A stretch of DNA of 39,948 bases. Source: an uncultured Verrucomicrobiota bacterium. GTDB lineage: Bacteria; Verrucomicrobiota; Verrucomicrobiia; Limisphaerales; UBA9464. Each line of letters begins with the position of its first letter. Within the stretch, counting starts at the first letter, position 1. The stretch is from NCBI GenBank assembly GCA_903842505.1, contig CAIMMI010000218.1:1-39948 (forward strand). The letters are read 5' to 3'. This document shows positions 31,749-39,948 of the stretch, piece by piece. The notes under the pieces were generated by a model. That model did not search any database and was not told where the DNA came from. It was given only the letters and a program-made list of their open reading frames with translations. Both the position numbers and the translations under genes were made by a program.

Positions 31749-34247
31749 ATGAAGCACCTGCTCCTTCCCTCGATCTGCGCCCTCCTTGTGGCGGGATGCA
31801 ACCCGGTAGCGCGCCAAGCAACCGCGGGAACGGAGTCCCCCAACCCGGCCTCCGCCACCAATCCAGCCCAGCCGGCCACTCCCCTCCCACCCACCGGCAC
31901 TTCCAACCCGGCTCCCACCGGGGCCTCCGCCACGAACCCGCCCGTTGCGGTCCCCCGTCCCGCCACCCCTGCCGCAGCCGTCCTCGCCGCCCCCAAGCCT
32001 CCCCCGGAGCTGCCAGCGCCCGCCCAGGACGCGGTCCGACTCGCCCAGACCACCATCGATCCCTCGGTCGTCATCAACTACATTGACGCCATCCAGGAAC
32101 CCTTCTCCCTCAACGCCGACCAGATCATCTACCTCTCCGATCTCGGCCTCGGAACCCCGGTCATCAACGCCCTCCTCAAGAAGGCCACCAAGCCGCTGAT
32201 GGTGGGGGGACCCGTCCAGCAGGTCGTCATCAACGCTGCCCCCGACCCGACCAACACCTTCGCCAACGCTCCCGTTGAACTGCCCCCCACGGCGACCAAC
32301 GTCCTCCTGACCAACTACCTCGCCTCGACCGTCGCTGGCGCTCCCACCGGAATCCCGGGAGCCCCGCTCCCCGCTTCCCCGGCCCCGGTGTACGGCCAAC
32401 CCCAACCCGGCTACGCGCCCGCTCCGGCACCGACCCAACTCCCCCAACCTCCCGCCCAGCAGGTCGTCGTCGCCCAACCCGCCACCTACAACGTCTTCTA
32501 CGAATCGCTCTCCCCCTACGGCAACTGGGTGATGATCGAACCCTACGGATGGTGCTGGCAGCCCAGCGTGGTCTCCGTCAGCCCGACCTGGCGCCCGTAT
32601 TGCGACGGCGGCCAATGGCTCTGGACTGACAATGGCTGGTACTGGCAATCGTCCTACTCCTGGGGCTGGGCTCCTTTCCACTACGGCCGCTGGCACCGCA
32701 GCAGTTCCATTGGATGGGTCTGGGCTCCCGGCACCGACTGGGGCCCCGCCTGGGTCTCCTGGCGTTACAACGACGCCCACTGCGGTTGGGCCCCCCTGCC
32801 CCCGGAATGCCATTGGTCCGCGGGCGTCGGCTTCTCCTGGCATAGCCGCGGATCCCGCGTCTCCATCGGCTTCGGCATCTGGGATGACTGCTGGTACGCC
32901 ACGTCCTGGAACCGCTTCTGCGATCCCGGACTCCCCCGCTGGTGCGTCGATCGCCGCGATATCCCCCGCTTCGTCCACAACAGCCGCAACGCCGTCGGCG
33001 GCGATCACTCCGTCAACATCGTCGGAAACAACAATACCGTGATCATCAACAACGGTATCCCGGCCGACGAGGTCCAGCGCCGCGGCCGCCAGGAGGTCCG
33101 AAAGTATGCCGTGGCCGACGCTTCGACACCGGACCGCGCCGCCCAACGGGTCAATGCCGCTTCCTCGGCCGTGCGCCCCGAAATCGCCGCCTTCCGACCT
33201 CGCGTCCAAGCCGAACCCGGTGCCAACTCCGCACCGCCCCAGTCGATCCTGGCTCGCCAGGAATCCCGCAAGAACAACCCCTCTCCCTCCGCCTCCAGCG
33301 GTATCGTGCCATCCCGCCCCGGCGGCGCTTCGGCCAACCCGGTTCCACCCGTATTCGGCGCAACCGCACCCGGCCGGTCTTCCCCGGCCGCCACGGCTCC
33401 CGTCCGTCCCGATGCCGGGGTTCCCTCGCGCTCCATGGGCAAGGCCGGTGAACCCTCCTCCCGCCCCAGCGGCAACGCCGGCATGAACCCAGTTCCCAAC
33501 GTACCGAACGCCCCCAGCCTGCCCACGGCCAGGCCCGGCAGTTCGCCGACCCAGCAGGGCAACCCTTCGCTCCCCGCGCGGAACACGCCTTCCTTCCGCT
33601 CCGACCTCAACACCAGCCCGGCCACTGCTCCCGGCAACGCCGCCCCACGCCCCAACATCAACCCGGCCCCGACCCGCTCGGTCTCCACCCACGCCCCCGC
33701 GTCGCCCGCCACCCGTCCCGCGGACAACTCCCTCGCCCGACCGACCTACGCGAACCCCTCTTACTCTTCGCCTGCCGCGCGCCCCGCGCCCACACCCGCC
33801 CCGTCCCCGACTCCTGCCCCGGGCTCCGGCCTTCCGCCCCGCTCCTATCCCGGCAGCAGCCCTGCCGTCCGACAGGACCCCGCCGCACTCCAGCAGACGC
33901 CGTCCATCCGCTCCGAGTTCCGCAAGCCGGAACCGACCTTCCGTCAGGCTCCTACCCCTTCCGTCGGTTCCTCGTACAATTCGACCCCGCCAGTGACCTC
34001 CGGCGGCAACTACTCCGCTCCGGCGCGATCCACGCCCTCGTTCCAGGCCCAACCCGCACCGAGATACAGCCAGCCGTCGCCATCACCCGCCCCGGCTCCT
34101 TCCATGCGCTCCGAACCGCGCATGGCTCCCACACCCTCCGCCCCCTCCCCCGGTTATTCAGCGCCTTCCCGAAGCTATCCGGCGGCCCAATCCCAGGGCG
34201 GCGGCGCACGCCCCACTCCCAGCCGGGGTTCCGCTCCCAACGACTGA
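31749..34247 (+). CDS. large W-rich DUF6600-like lipoprotein
   Basis: 832 residues. The ATG at 31749 gives a lipoprotein signal, [17 protein letters not shown], with lipobox LVAGC at Cys17. Residues 18-95 are Pro/Ala/Thr rich. A helical segment (about 95-140) follows. The core at about 247-400 is rich in Trp and Tyr: [49 protein letters not shown] and [11 protein letters not shown], the pattern of DUF6600-type domains. Then comes [15 protein letters not shown], a beta-helix-like stretch, and about 360 residues of Pro/Ser/Ala disorder. It would be lipidated and held on the outer membrane. The domain function is unknown. A jelly-roll-like protein gene follows 27 bases later. Confidence 0.85.
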   Translation: MKHLLLPSICALLVAGCNPVARQATAGTESPNPASATNPAQPATPLPPTGTSNPAPTGASATNPPVAVPRPATPAAAVLAAPKPPPELPAPAQDAVRLAQTTIDPSVVINYIDAIQEPFSLNADQIIYLSDLGLGTPVINALLKKATKPLMVGGPVQQVVINAAPDPTNTFANAPVELPPTATNVLLTNYLASTVAGAPTGIPGAPLPASPAPVYGQPQPGYAPAPAPTQLPQPPAQQVVVAQPATYNVFYESLSPYGNWVMIEPYGWCWQPSVVSVSPTWRPYCDGGQWLWTDNGWYWQSSYSWGWAPFHYGRWHRSSSIGWVWAPGTDWGPAWVSWRYNDAHCGWAPLPPECHWSAGVGFSWHSRGSRVSIGFGIWDDCWYATSWNRFCDPGLPRWCVDRRDIPRFVHNSRNAVGGDHSVNIVGNNNTVIINNGIPADEVQRRGRQEVRKYAVADASTPDRAAQRVNAASSAVRPEIAAFRPRVQAEPGANSAPPQSILARQESRKNNPSPSASSGIVPSRPGGASANPVPPVFGATAPGRSSPAATAPVRPDAGVPSRSMGKAGEPSSRPSGNAGMNPVPNVPNAPSLPTARPGSSPTQQGNPSLPARNTPSFRSDLNTSPATAPGNAAPRPNINPAPTRSVSTHAPASPATRPADNSLARPTYANPSYSSPAARPAPTPAPSPTPAPGSGLPPRSYPGSSPAVRQDPAALQQTPSIRSEFRKPEPTFRQAPTPSVGSSYNSTPPVTSGGNYSAPARSTPSFQAQPAPRYSQPSPSPAPAPSMRSEPRMAPTPSAPSPGYSAPSRSYPAAQSQGGGARPTPSRGSAPND

Positions 34248-34274
34248 GATCAAGACTTCCTCAACCCCAGCCCC

Positions 34275-35285
34275 ATGAGCCTCAGGATTCATCGGACCGC
34301 GCCCCTCGGCCTCACCCTCGCCGTCGCTGTGCTCACCTCCGACACGTCCGCCCAGTCCGCTCGGCCCGGAACCCGCTCCGCTGCTCCCGCCACGGAACGC
34401 GTCCTCTTCGAAACCGGCTTCGAAAAGTTCGAGGGCTATGACCCCGACTTTGACCTGTCCGGCCAGAACGGCTGGATCGGCCTCGGCAATGGCGGCAATG
34501 GCGTCCTCCCCGGCCCCATCCCCGGCTTTCAAGGTCAGGTCGCCTACATCGGATTCAACCCGCCCTCCGGCACCAACGACCTCCTCAACCTCTTCCGTCC
34601 CGTCGCCCTGGTCCCCGTCGGAAACGCTCTCCCCCTCATCACCTTCAAGGTCAGCTTCCAGGTCTTCGACTCGACCACCAACGCCCCCCACTTCGACGAC
34701 TTCCGCTGGAGCGCGTACAACACCCGCGAAGAACGACTCTTCACCATCGACTTCGATAACGACGCCCAGCAGATCAATTACGTCCTCGACGACGGCAAGG
34801 GCTTTAAATCCACCGGATGGAGCTTCGTCGCCGGCGAAGCCTACGACCTGACCATCACTCTCAACTTCGCCCGCAACCTCTGGACCGCCGACATCAACGG
34901 CGCCGTGATCGTCAACGCCCAGCCCATCTCCACCCGGGGCTCCAAACTCGACCTGAACGAGATCGATGCCGTCTGGGCCATCCGGACCCCAGGGAAGGCA
35001 GGCGACAATTTCATGGTCTTCGACGACTACCGCCTGACGGCCCTGCCCATCGACGAAATCCCACCTACCCTCGAGTTCGTCGGCCAACTGACCACCGGAG
35101 CCACCATCATCCGGGTCCTCGGTGAACCCGGCGTCCTCTACGCTCTCGACCGGACCGCCGACTTCAAATCCTGGATCGAGGTCGCCACCGGCCGGGCCAC
35201 CGCTCCCAATGGCTTCGTCGAGATCCACGACCCCTCCGCCCTCCGCAGTGACCACCGCTTCTACCGCGCCCGCAGCGTCCGGTAA
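34275..35285 (+). CDS. exported jelly-roll-like protein
   Basis: 336 residues with a signal peptide of about 27 residues (ending SDTSA). Residues about 42-260 look like a concanavalin/laminin-type beta sandwich: LFETGFEKFEGYDPDFDL, NGWIGLGNGGNG, VSFQVFDSTTNAPHFDDFRW, LFTIDFDND and DNFMVFDDYRLTAL. The C-terminal 65 residues are a module common in verrucomicrobial exported proteins: RVLGEPGVLYALDRTADFKS, then W-I-E-V and a closing FVEIHDPSALRSDHRFYRA. Such modules occur at the ends of surface and carbohydrate-related proteins. Binding target unknown. The gene is 27 bases after the W-rich lipoprotein, so the two are likely co-transcribed. Confidence 0.78.
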   Translation: MSLRIHRTAPLGLTLAVAVLTSDTSAQSARPGTRSAAPATERVLFETGFEKFEGYDPDFDLSGQNGWIGLGNGGNGVLPGPIPGFQGQVAYIGFNPPSGTNDLLNLFRPVALVPVGNALPLITFKVSFQVFDSTTNAPHFDDFRWSAYNTREERLFTIDFDNDAQQINYVLDDGKGFKSTGWSFVAGEAYDLTITLNFARNLWTADINGAVIVNAQPISTRGSKLDLNEIDAVWAIRTPGKAGDNFMVFDDYRLTALPIDEIPPTLEFVGQLTTGATIIRVLGEPGVLYALDRTADFKSWIEVATGRATAPNGFVEIHDPSALRSDHRFYRARSVR

Positions 35286-35286
35286 C

Positions 35287-35390
35287 GGGCGCATCCGTCC
35301 TCGTTGCCCTCCGAGGCCCATTCCCAAGGACGACGAGGACGTCGCCGCCCCATTCCTGTTCTCACGCGGGGGCGGTGTCGGGATGCGCCC
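35287..35390 (+). ncRNA. candidate three-way-junction RNA leader
   Basis: Three perfect, nested pairings fill this gap. The outer stem is GGGCGCATCC (35287-35296) with GGATGCGCCC (35381-35390). Inside it, GTCCTCGT (35297-35304) pairs with ACGAGGAC (35333-35340), and CCGCCCC (35345-35351) pairs with GGGGCGG (35369-35375). The junction strands are 0, 4 and 5 bases long. The element starts 2 bases after the stop of the gene at 34275 and ends 84 bases before the PEP-CTERM gene. It could be a leader regulator, a stabilising 3' end, or a DNA-level hairpin element. High GC content raises the chance of accidental pairing. Confidence 0.4.
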
Positions 35391-35474
35391 CGGAATCACC
35401 CGTCCATGAAATTGGCTTTGACCAGACTCCGGACTTCTGGCAACCCCTACCCAGATCTTCACTGTCGCGCCATC

Positions 35475-36539
35475 ATGAGCTCCAAACCCCTTCAAATCGC
35501 CCTCGCCCTCCTCGCGGCAAGCCCAGCGCTCGCTCAACTCGCTCTCGAACCGTACTGGTCCGTCGCGCCCGTCAACGCGACCACCTTCCCGGACTCCAAC
35601 AACCTCACCCGCGGCGGCGGGTTCAATCCGGTCACCGGAAACCTTCTCGTTGCCTCCCGGGCCGGTGGAACCGGCGTCCGGATCCTCGACGGCGCCACCG
35701 GCACCGAGAAGGGCACCCTCAACGTCACGGGCATCGCCGGCGGCACCTTCGCCCTGAACACGGTCGCCGTCGCTGCGGATGGGTCCATCTACGGAGCCAA
35801 CCTCGTCACGGACGCTGCTACGTCGCCTTTCCGGGTCTACCGCTGGGCCAACGAATCCGCCGTACCTACCCTCGTCTACTCCGGCAACCCCGGTGCCGGT
35901 CGGTTTGGTGACACCTTCGCCGTACGCGGTTCCGGCTCCACCACCGAGATCATCGCCGGCCAGGGCGGCACCGGAGTCGCCACCGCCACCCGCCTCTTCC
36001 ATCTCGGCACCGCCGACGGATCCACCTACACCCCCTCCACCCTCACCGTCACCGGCATCACCGGCGGTGACCTCCGCCTCGGTCTCGACTTCGGAGCGGG
36101 CAACACGATCTTCGCCAAGCAGGGCAGCGCACTCCGCTACGTCTCCTACGACGTCAACTCCCTCACCGCCACCCTCACCTCCTCGTTCACCCTCGGAACC
36201 GGCGGCGGCACCGCCGGTCCTCTCGCCTACGCCGACGGCATCCTCGTCGCCTATGCTTACGCCCCCACCGCCGGCCCCAACAGCGTGAACGTCTATCAGG
36301 TCGACAGCCTCGTCACCACCGGCAACAACGTTCCTGCGGACTTCGAACTCCTCGGCACCTCCAACGCCAATGCCAACGGCGTCGGCGGCGTCGACTTCAA
36401 CGCCGACAGATCCATCGTGTACGTCATCGCGCCCAACAACGGCATCCACGCCTTCCGCGTCATTCCGGAACCCGGCACCTGGGCCCTCCTCGGTGTCGGC
36501 TCCGCGCTGCTCGCCTGGTCGATCCGCCGCCGCGCCTGA
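35475..36539 (+). CDS. PEP-CTERM exported beta-propeller-like protein
   Basis: 354 residues. The ATG at 35475 sets the signal peptide (MSSKPLQIALALLAASPALA, cut before QLALE). The body is a series of similar beta units: RGGGFNPVTGNLLVASRAGG, GVRILDGATGTEKGTLN, TVAVAADGSIYGANLV, GLDFGAGNTIFAKQGS and a final VGGVDFNADRSIVYVI. This suggests a seven-bladed propeller of the DUF4623 kind. The C-terminus is a PEP-CTERM signal, IPEPGTWALLGVGSALL followed by SIRRRA. It would be exported, sorted by an exosortase and shown on the surface or in matrix. A terminator lies 36 bases after the stop. A frame upstream to 35304 is open but has no signal peptide at its start. Confidence 0.88.
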   Translation: MSSKPLQIALALLAASPALAQLALEPYWSVAPVNATTFPDSNNLTRGGGFNPVTGNLLVASRAGGTGVRILDGATGTEKGTLNVTGIAGGTFALNTVAVAADGSIYGANLVTDAATSPFRVYRWANESAVPTLVYSGNPGAGRFGDTFAVRGSGSTTEIIAGQGGTGVATATRLFHLGTADGSTYTPSTLTVTGITGGDLRLGLDFGAGNTIFAKQGSALRYVSYDVNSLTATLTSSFTLGTGGGTAGPLAYADGILVAYAYAPTAGPNSVNVYQVDSLVTTGNNVPADFELLGTSNANANGVGGVDFNADRSIVYVIAPNNGIHAFRVIPEPGTWALLGVGSALLAWSIRRRA

Positions 36540-36574
36540 TTCCGCTCCCCCACAGGCCGTCAGGCTCACAACCA

Positions 36575-36606
36575 ACGCCCTCCTCCCGGAGGGCGTTTTG
36601 CTTTCC
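36575..36606 (+). terminator. Rho-independent terminator
   Basis: ACGCCCTCC (36575-36583) pairs perfectly with GGAGGGCGT (36588-36596) around a TCCC loop, followed by TTTTGCTTTCC. It ends the transcript of the PEP-CTERM gene. Between it and the kinase at 36787 lies a relatively AT-rich 180-base leader with a small hairpin GAGCC-GACTTGA-GGCTC; no riboswitch family was recognised there. Confidence 0.9.
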
Positions 36607-36786
36607 CTACCCAATCCCCTGATGGCCTGTACCGACCTTCCCAACGCGGGCAAAAACCAGAATTACCCATATTTGTCAGCACCCGTTTACCCGGATTGGT
36701 AACTACGCTGGACGAAGGCGTAAGATGTAACCAACAAGCTGGAGCCGACTTGAGGCTCGGAAAGATTGGTTCCTGCGCCCATTGCG

Positions 36787-39700
36787 ATGAGCACCCAGTC
36801 CCTAGGCACCTTCCTGCTGACTCCCATTGCGGCTGGGTACCTCGCCCAACTGGTCCTGCTGCTCTTCATCGTTGCCTCCCTGATCCCCCTTTGCCGCAAG
36901 CCGGGGCCTGCAACAGCCGGCAATCGAGCTCTCCTCGCCACCTTCGCGCTCCTGATCCCCTTCTCCGCCGCCGGCCTCGCGGAATCCGGATTCGACGGAC
37001 CAACCCACATCCTCGGCGCCATGCTGAAGCCGACCTTCGTCATCTTCGCATCGGCAGCCCTCGTCCAGTTCGCCAAACGCCTCGGAGGCCCCGACCACTC
37101 CCTCCGCCTCGAACACCGATTCATCTCCGGCATCTCCGCACTCATCGTCCTTTACGAAATCGGCTCCATCAGCCTCCGGTTGAACCAACTCTTCAGTGAG
37201 GATTCCGTCAGCTGGAGATCCCCCATCGAGTCCCTGACTCCGGCGTTTGCGATCCTGCTCGCCACCTGGATCCTCGTCCGCCGTTTACTCATCTTCGCCC
37301 GCGCCGAGGCCGCTTCGGCCGGTTGGTATCGGGCCCTCACCCAACCTGCCTGCCCGCAAGCCCGCTCCCTCCGCTTCTACTTGGTGCTCGCCTTCGCCAC
37401 CACCTCCTTCTCCCTCGCTGCCTACGGTCCCGCATGGCTCCTGTCCAAAGCCAGCGCCGAAGCCACCATCAGCATCGGCGTCCTCATCATCCTCTTCCTC
37501 TTCTCTTACCACCACCTCTCCCACGCCGAACAGAAGGTTGGACTCGCCTTTCGACTTCAGGGCTTGGCAGTCCTTGTCAGCCTCGCCTCCCTGATCGTGA
37601 TCACCCTGTTCGTCCACCACAACGTCATCGGTCGCCACCAACTCCACGAAACCTACAAACGCACACCCGCATCCACCCTTCAGGACCATCAGTCGTTCAC
37701 CTGGCTCCCGAGCGGAACGAACCTCACCCCCACCCAATCCACCTTCACTTGGGATTCCTCCAAGATTTCCCAAATCCTCTCGAACAATTCATCCGTCCAC
37801 CTGCCTTTCGATTTCCCCTGGCATGGAACCTCGTTCCGCGACTTCGTCGTCGACAAAAACGGATTCCTCACGCTCGGTTCCAAAGGGGCTCCCTACAGCG
37901 ATCTCCACTGGTCGATCAACCGGTACCCTCGCATCGTCCCGGCCTTCATCGAACTCGATGCCTCCCGACTCCACGGCGCCCAGATCCTTCTCCACTCCAG
38001 TCCGAGTCATGTCACCGTGACCTGGTCCAGGCTTTCCGCCACCGAGCACCCCTCCTTCACCCCGTCCTTTCAAGCCACCCTAAAGCCCGACGGGACCATC
38101 CAGTTCAACTATCTGGACCTCTCCGATCCGGATCACGACCTCACCCGGTACCGCCCCATCATCCACTACGCCGGTGTCTTCTCCGGCAACCTGCAAGCAC
38201 CCACCGCAATCCAGATCCCGGATGGAATCCCCTCGAAGGAGACGCCCGGCACCGGCGGATTCTTCTTCAATCTCCTCGGTGAGTGGAGGGAGGACAATGC
38301 CGTCCTGAGCTCCGAACTGGCCCTCACCTTCGTCCTCCTCCCGGTCCTCAACGTCACCCTCCTTGGCTGGTTCCTCCGTTCCCGCATCCTCGCCCCCCTC
38401 GATCAACTCGTTCATGCCGTCCGGTCCCTCGGCACCTCCGGAATCCAGGACCCGCTGCCCGCCAACGGAAACGATGAAATCGCCGAACTGACCCGTGGCT
38501 TCAACCAGATGTCCTCCTCCATCCAGTCCGCCTCGACCGCACTGCTCAACCACCGCAATGAGCTCCAGGTCGAAGTCGAACGAAGGACCCGGCAACTTCA
38601 GGAGGAACTCGCCGAACGTCAGCGCGCCGAGGCCCGCGCCGAGGCCGCCAACCGCGCCAAGGGACAGTTCCTCGCCAACATGAGCCATGAACTCCGTACC
38701 CCACTCAACGGAGTCATCGGCATGAATTCCCTCCTCCTCGAAACATCCCTCGACTCCCACCAACGCGAGTTCGCCCTCACCGCCCGCCAATCCGGCGAAG
38801 CCCTCCTCCATGTCATCGGCGACATCCTCGACTTCTCCAAGATCGAGGCAGGACGACTCGAACTCGCTCCCTCCCGTTTCAACCCCACCCAACTGCTCCG
38901 CGAGGCCCTCGATATCATCGCCCCCTCCGCCGAGGCTCTCTCCCTCAATCTTGTCGCCCGGATCGACCCCGAAGTCCCCTCAGCAGTCATCGGGGACGTC
39001 GGTCGGATCCGTCAGATCCTCCTCAACCTCCTCAGTAATGCCGTCAAGTTCACCCAGCACGGCGAGGTCGAGATCTCCCTGATCGCTCCTCTCCTCTCCA
39101 ACCAGACCTGCCGCATGGTCTGGGTCGTCCGAGACACCGGTATCGGAATCGACCCCGCCGTCCGAGAGCGACTCTTCAACCCCTTCGAACAGGGCGATAC
39201 CCGCCATTCACGGCGCTATGGCGGCACCGGCCTCGGCCTCGCCATCTGCCGGCACCTCGCCGAACTCATGGGCGGTGACGTCTCCTGCGAAAGCACCCCA
39301 GGTGGCGGCTCCACCTTCTCGTTCTCGATGATCGCTCCGGTCGAGGCCCCTGCCGTCCAACCTCCAGACCTGTCCCAAAAACTGGGCCGCCTCGCCGTTT
39401 TCAGTTCATCCCGGTCATCCCGCGACCTCCTTCTCGAACAACTCCTTCGCGCACGGATCTGCCCGGATCAATTCTTCGACGACGTCGATTCCGCACTGGC
39501 CCCCTCCCCCTTCACCAACCTCCCCTTCGCCAGTGTCATCTTCGACCAGGCCGTCCACTCACCTCTCCCATCCGAGGACATTGCCCGACTCCGCTCACAC
39601 CCCGCCTTCAGTCAGGCTCGCATCCTGCTCCTGGCCCCGAAGACCAAGCCGCCGTCTCCTCAGGACCAATCGAAGCTCCGCCTCGACGGTTGGTTGCCCA

Positions 39701-39948
39701 AACCCATCCTGCCGGATCGCCTCATCGCAGCCTTGGCACAGGACCTCCGCTTGCCCTCCCCCCACCTCTCATCCGATCCGGCGTCAATCCAGACACGCAT
39801 CGTCCCACCCACACCGCCGTCCTCCCAGTCCGACGCTCTCCAGAAGGTCAGCACGCTGACCAACCTCTCCGTCCTGATCGCGGAAGATCACCCGGTCAAC
39901 CTCCGCTTCGCCACCATCGTCGTCGAGAGCCTTGGCATCCACCCCCTC
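36787..39948 (+). CDS. hybrid sensor histidine kinase, C-terminus beyond window
   Basis: 1054 codons are present without a stop; the gene runs off the right edge. Residues 1-280 hold about eight membrane helices. Residues about 285-510 are extracytoplasmic and contain a beta sandwich with [20 protein letters not shown] followed by GFLTLGS, similar to nidogen-like domains. A last helix (about 510-532) leads to a HAMP domain ([14 protein letters not shown]), a coiled coil, and HisKA with His634 ([19 protein letters not shown]). The ATPase domain has N, G1 (DTGIGID) and G2 (GGTGLGLAI) boxes. A degenerate receiver follows (about 866-985; acidic pocket replaced by FSSS but WLPKP kept), then a true receiver begins ([10 protein letters not shown], about 1029) and is cut. 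The ligand is unknown. Confidence 0.93.
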   Translation, partial: MSTQSLGTFLLTPIAAGYLAQLVLLLFIVASLIPLCRKPGPATAGNRALLATFALLIPFSAAGLAESGFDGPTHILGAMLKPTFVIFASAALVQFAKRLGGPDHSLRLEHRFISGISALIVLYEIGSISLRLNQLFSEDSVSWRSPIESLTPAFAILLATWILVRRLLIFARAEAASAGWYRALTQPACPQARSLRFYLVLAFATTSFSLAAYGPAWLLSKASAEATISIGVLIILFLFSYHHLSHAEQKVGLAFRLQGLAVLVSLASLIVITLFVHHNVIGRHQLHETYKRTPASTLQDHQSFTWLPSGTNLTPTQSTFTWDSSKISQILSNNSSVHLPFDFPWHGTSFRDFVVDKNGFLTLGSKGAPYSDLHWSINRYPRIVPAFIELDASRLHGAQILLHSSPSHVTVTWSRLSATEHPSFTPSFQATLKPDGTIQFNYLDLSDPDHDLTRYRPIIHYAGVFSGNLQAPTAIQIPDGIPSKETPGTGGFFFNLLGEWREDNAVLSSELALTFVLLPVLNVTLLGWFLRSRILAPLDQLVHAVRSLGTSGIQDPLPANGNDEIAELTRGFNQMSSSIQSASTALLNHRNELQVEVERRTRQLQEELAERQRAEARAEAANRAKGQFLANMSHELRTPLNGVIGMNSLLLETSLDSHQREFALTARQSGEALLHVIGDILDFSKIEAGRLELAPSRFNPTQLLREALDIIAPSAEALSLNLVARIDPEVPSAVIGDVGRIRQILLNLLSNAVKFTQHGEVEISLIAPLLSNQTCRMVWVVRDTGIGIDPAVRERLFNPFEQGDTRHSRRYGGTGLGLAICRHLAELMGGDVSCESTPGGGSTFSFSMIAPVEAPAVQPPDLSQKLGRLAVFSSSRSSRDLLLEQLLRARICPDQFFDDVDSALAPSPFTNLPFASVIFDQAVHSPLPSEDIARLRSHPAFSQARILLLAPKTKPPSPQDQSKLRLDGWLPKPILPDRLIAALAQDLRLPSPHLSSDPASIQTRIVPPTPPSSQSDALQKVSTLTNLSVLIAEDHPVNLRFATIVVESLGIHPL

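Noticed and set aside
31433-32077. N-terminal extension of the EboB-like hydrolase by about 215 residues
   Set aside because: The extension overlaps the lipoprotein gene on the other strand and has no family similarity; the TatD fold starts at 31432.
31734-34052. A 772-codon minus-strand frame opposite the W-rich lipoprotein
   Set aside because: It mirrors the repetitive coding of the plus strand gene and consists of Gly/Arg/Val repeats; the plus gene has a lipobox and a known domain type.
34158-36653. An 831-codon open frame on the minus strand
   Set aside because: It is antisense to exported proteins with clear signal peptides and a PEP-CTERM signal. Its translation is Gly/Val/Asp/Glu-rich low complexity without a recognisable domain.
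36607-36786. A GEMM-like (cyclic-di-GMP) riboswitch before the sensor kinase
   Set aside because: The region contains CGGGCAAAAACC and ACCCGGATTGG, loosely like GEMM blocks, but the order and the tetraloop-receptor pairing do not fit.

Overview
The window is a strongly GC-rich stretch of bacterial chromosome. It most likely comes from a verrucomicrobiote of the Pedosphaera/Limisphaera side of the phylum. Three things point that way: two PEP-CTERM surface proteins, a c-type haem domain of the Pirellula/Verrucomicrobium type, and a tryptophan-rich DUF6600-like lipoprotein. No insertion sequence, prophage or CRISPR array was seen. This placement is inference from protein content, not from a phylogeny.

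Layout. Positions 1-640 hold the start of a Gfo/Idh/MocA oxidoreductase leaving the left edge, followed by two C-terminal gene stubs (BlaI/MecI-like and secretin-like). Positions 641-3239 carry a DUF456 membrane protein, a DUF2167 protein and a membrane protein ending in a zinc ribbon. Positions 3276-9536 form a minus-strand run: haem protein, priA, then an Mla-type lipid transporter (mlaE, mlaF, mlaD) whose ATPase has lost most catalytic motif residues. Next come tRNA-Glu(CUC) with its own promoter and terminator, and a two-gene unit of exported proteins, one with PEP-CTERM. Positions 11238-17572 (plus) hold a GspC-like exported protein, serA, a sugar kinase-MurQ fusion, an orphan ABC ATPase and a rhomboid protease. 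Two methyltransferases (minus) follow, then an ABC exporter pair and two coiled-coil tail-anchored proteins (plus).

Positions 22852-23034 contain a 20-bp palindrome, a promoter-like pair and a candidate small RNA with an exposed CU-rich anti-Shine-Dalgarno stretch. Then come miaA, lspA and an S1-type protease (minus), an M42 aminopeptidase (plus), ubiE (minus), a small tandem repeat, and a LytS/LytTR-type two-component system with a secreted protein behind it. An EboB-like TatD-family hydrolase (minus) precedes three exported proteins: the large W-rich lipoprotein, a jelly-roll-like protein, and a PEP-CTERM protein whose leader can fold into a three-way junction. The window ends inside a large hybrid histidine kinase with an unusual extracytoplasmic sensor domain.

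Common threads are the cell envelope (lipid transport, lipoprotein processing, muropeptide recycling, PEP-CTERM export) and signalling. Many plus-strand genes start after pyrimidine-rich leaders with no Shine-Dalgarno sequence. The best candidates for something undescribed are the small RNA, the three-way-junction leader, the motif-degenerate MlaF, the fused kinase-etherase and the sensor kinase.
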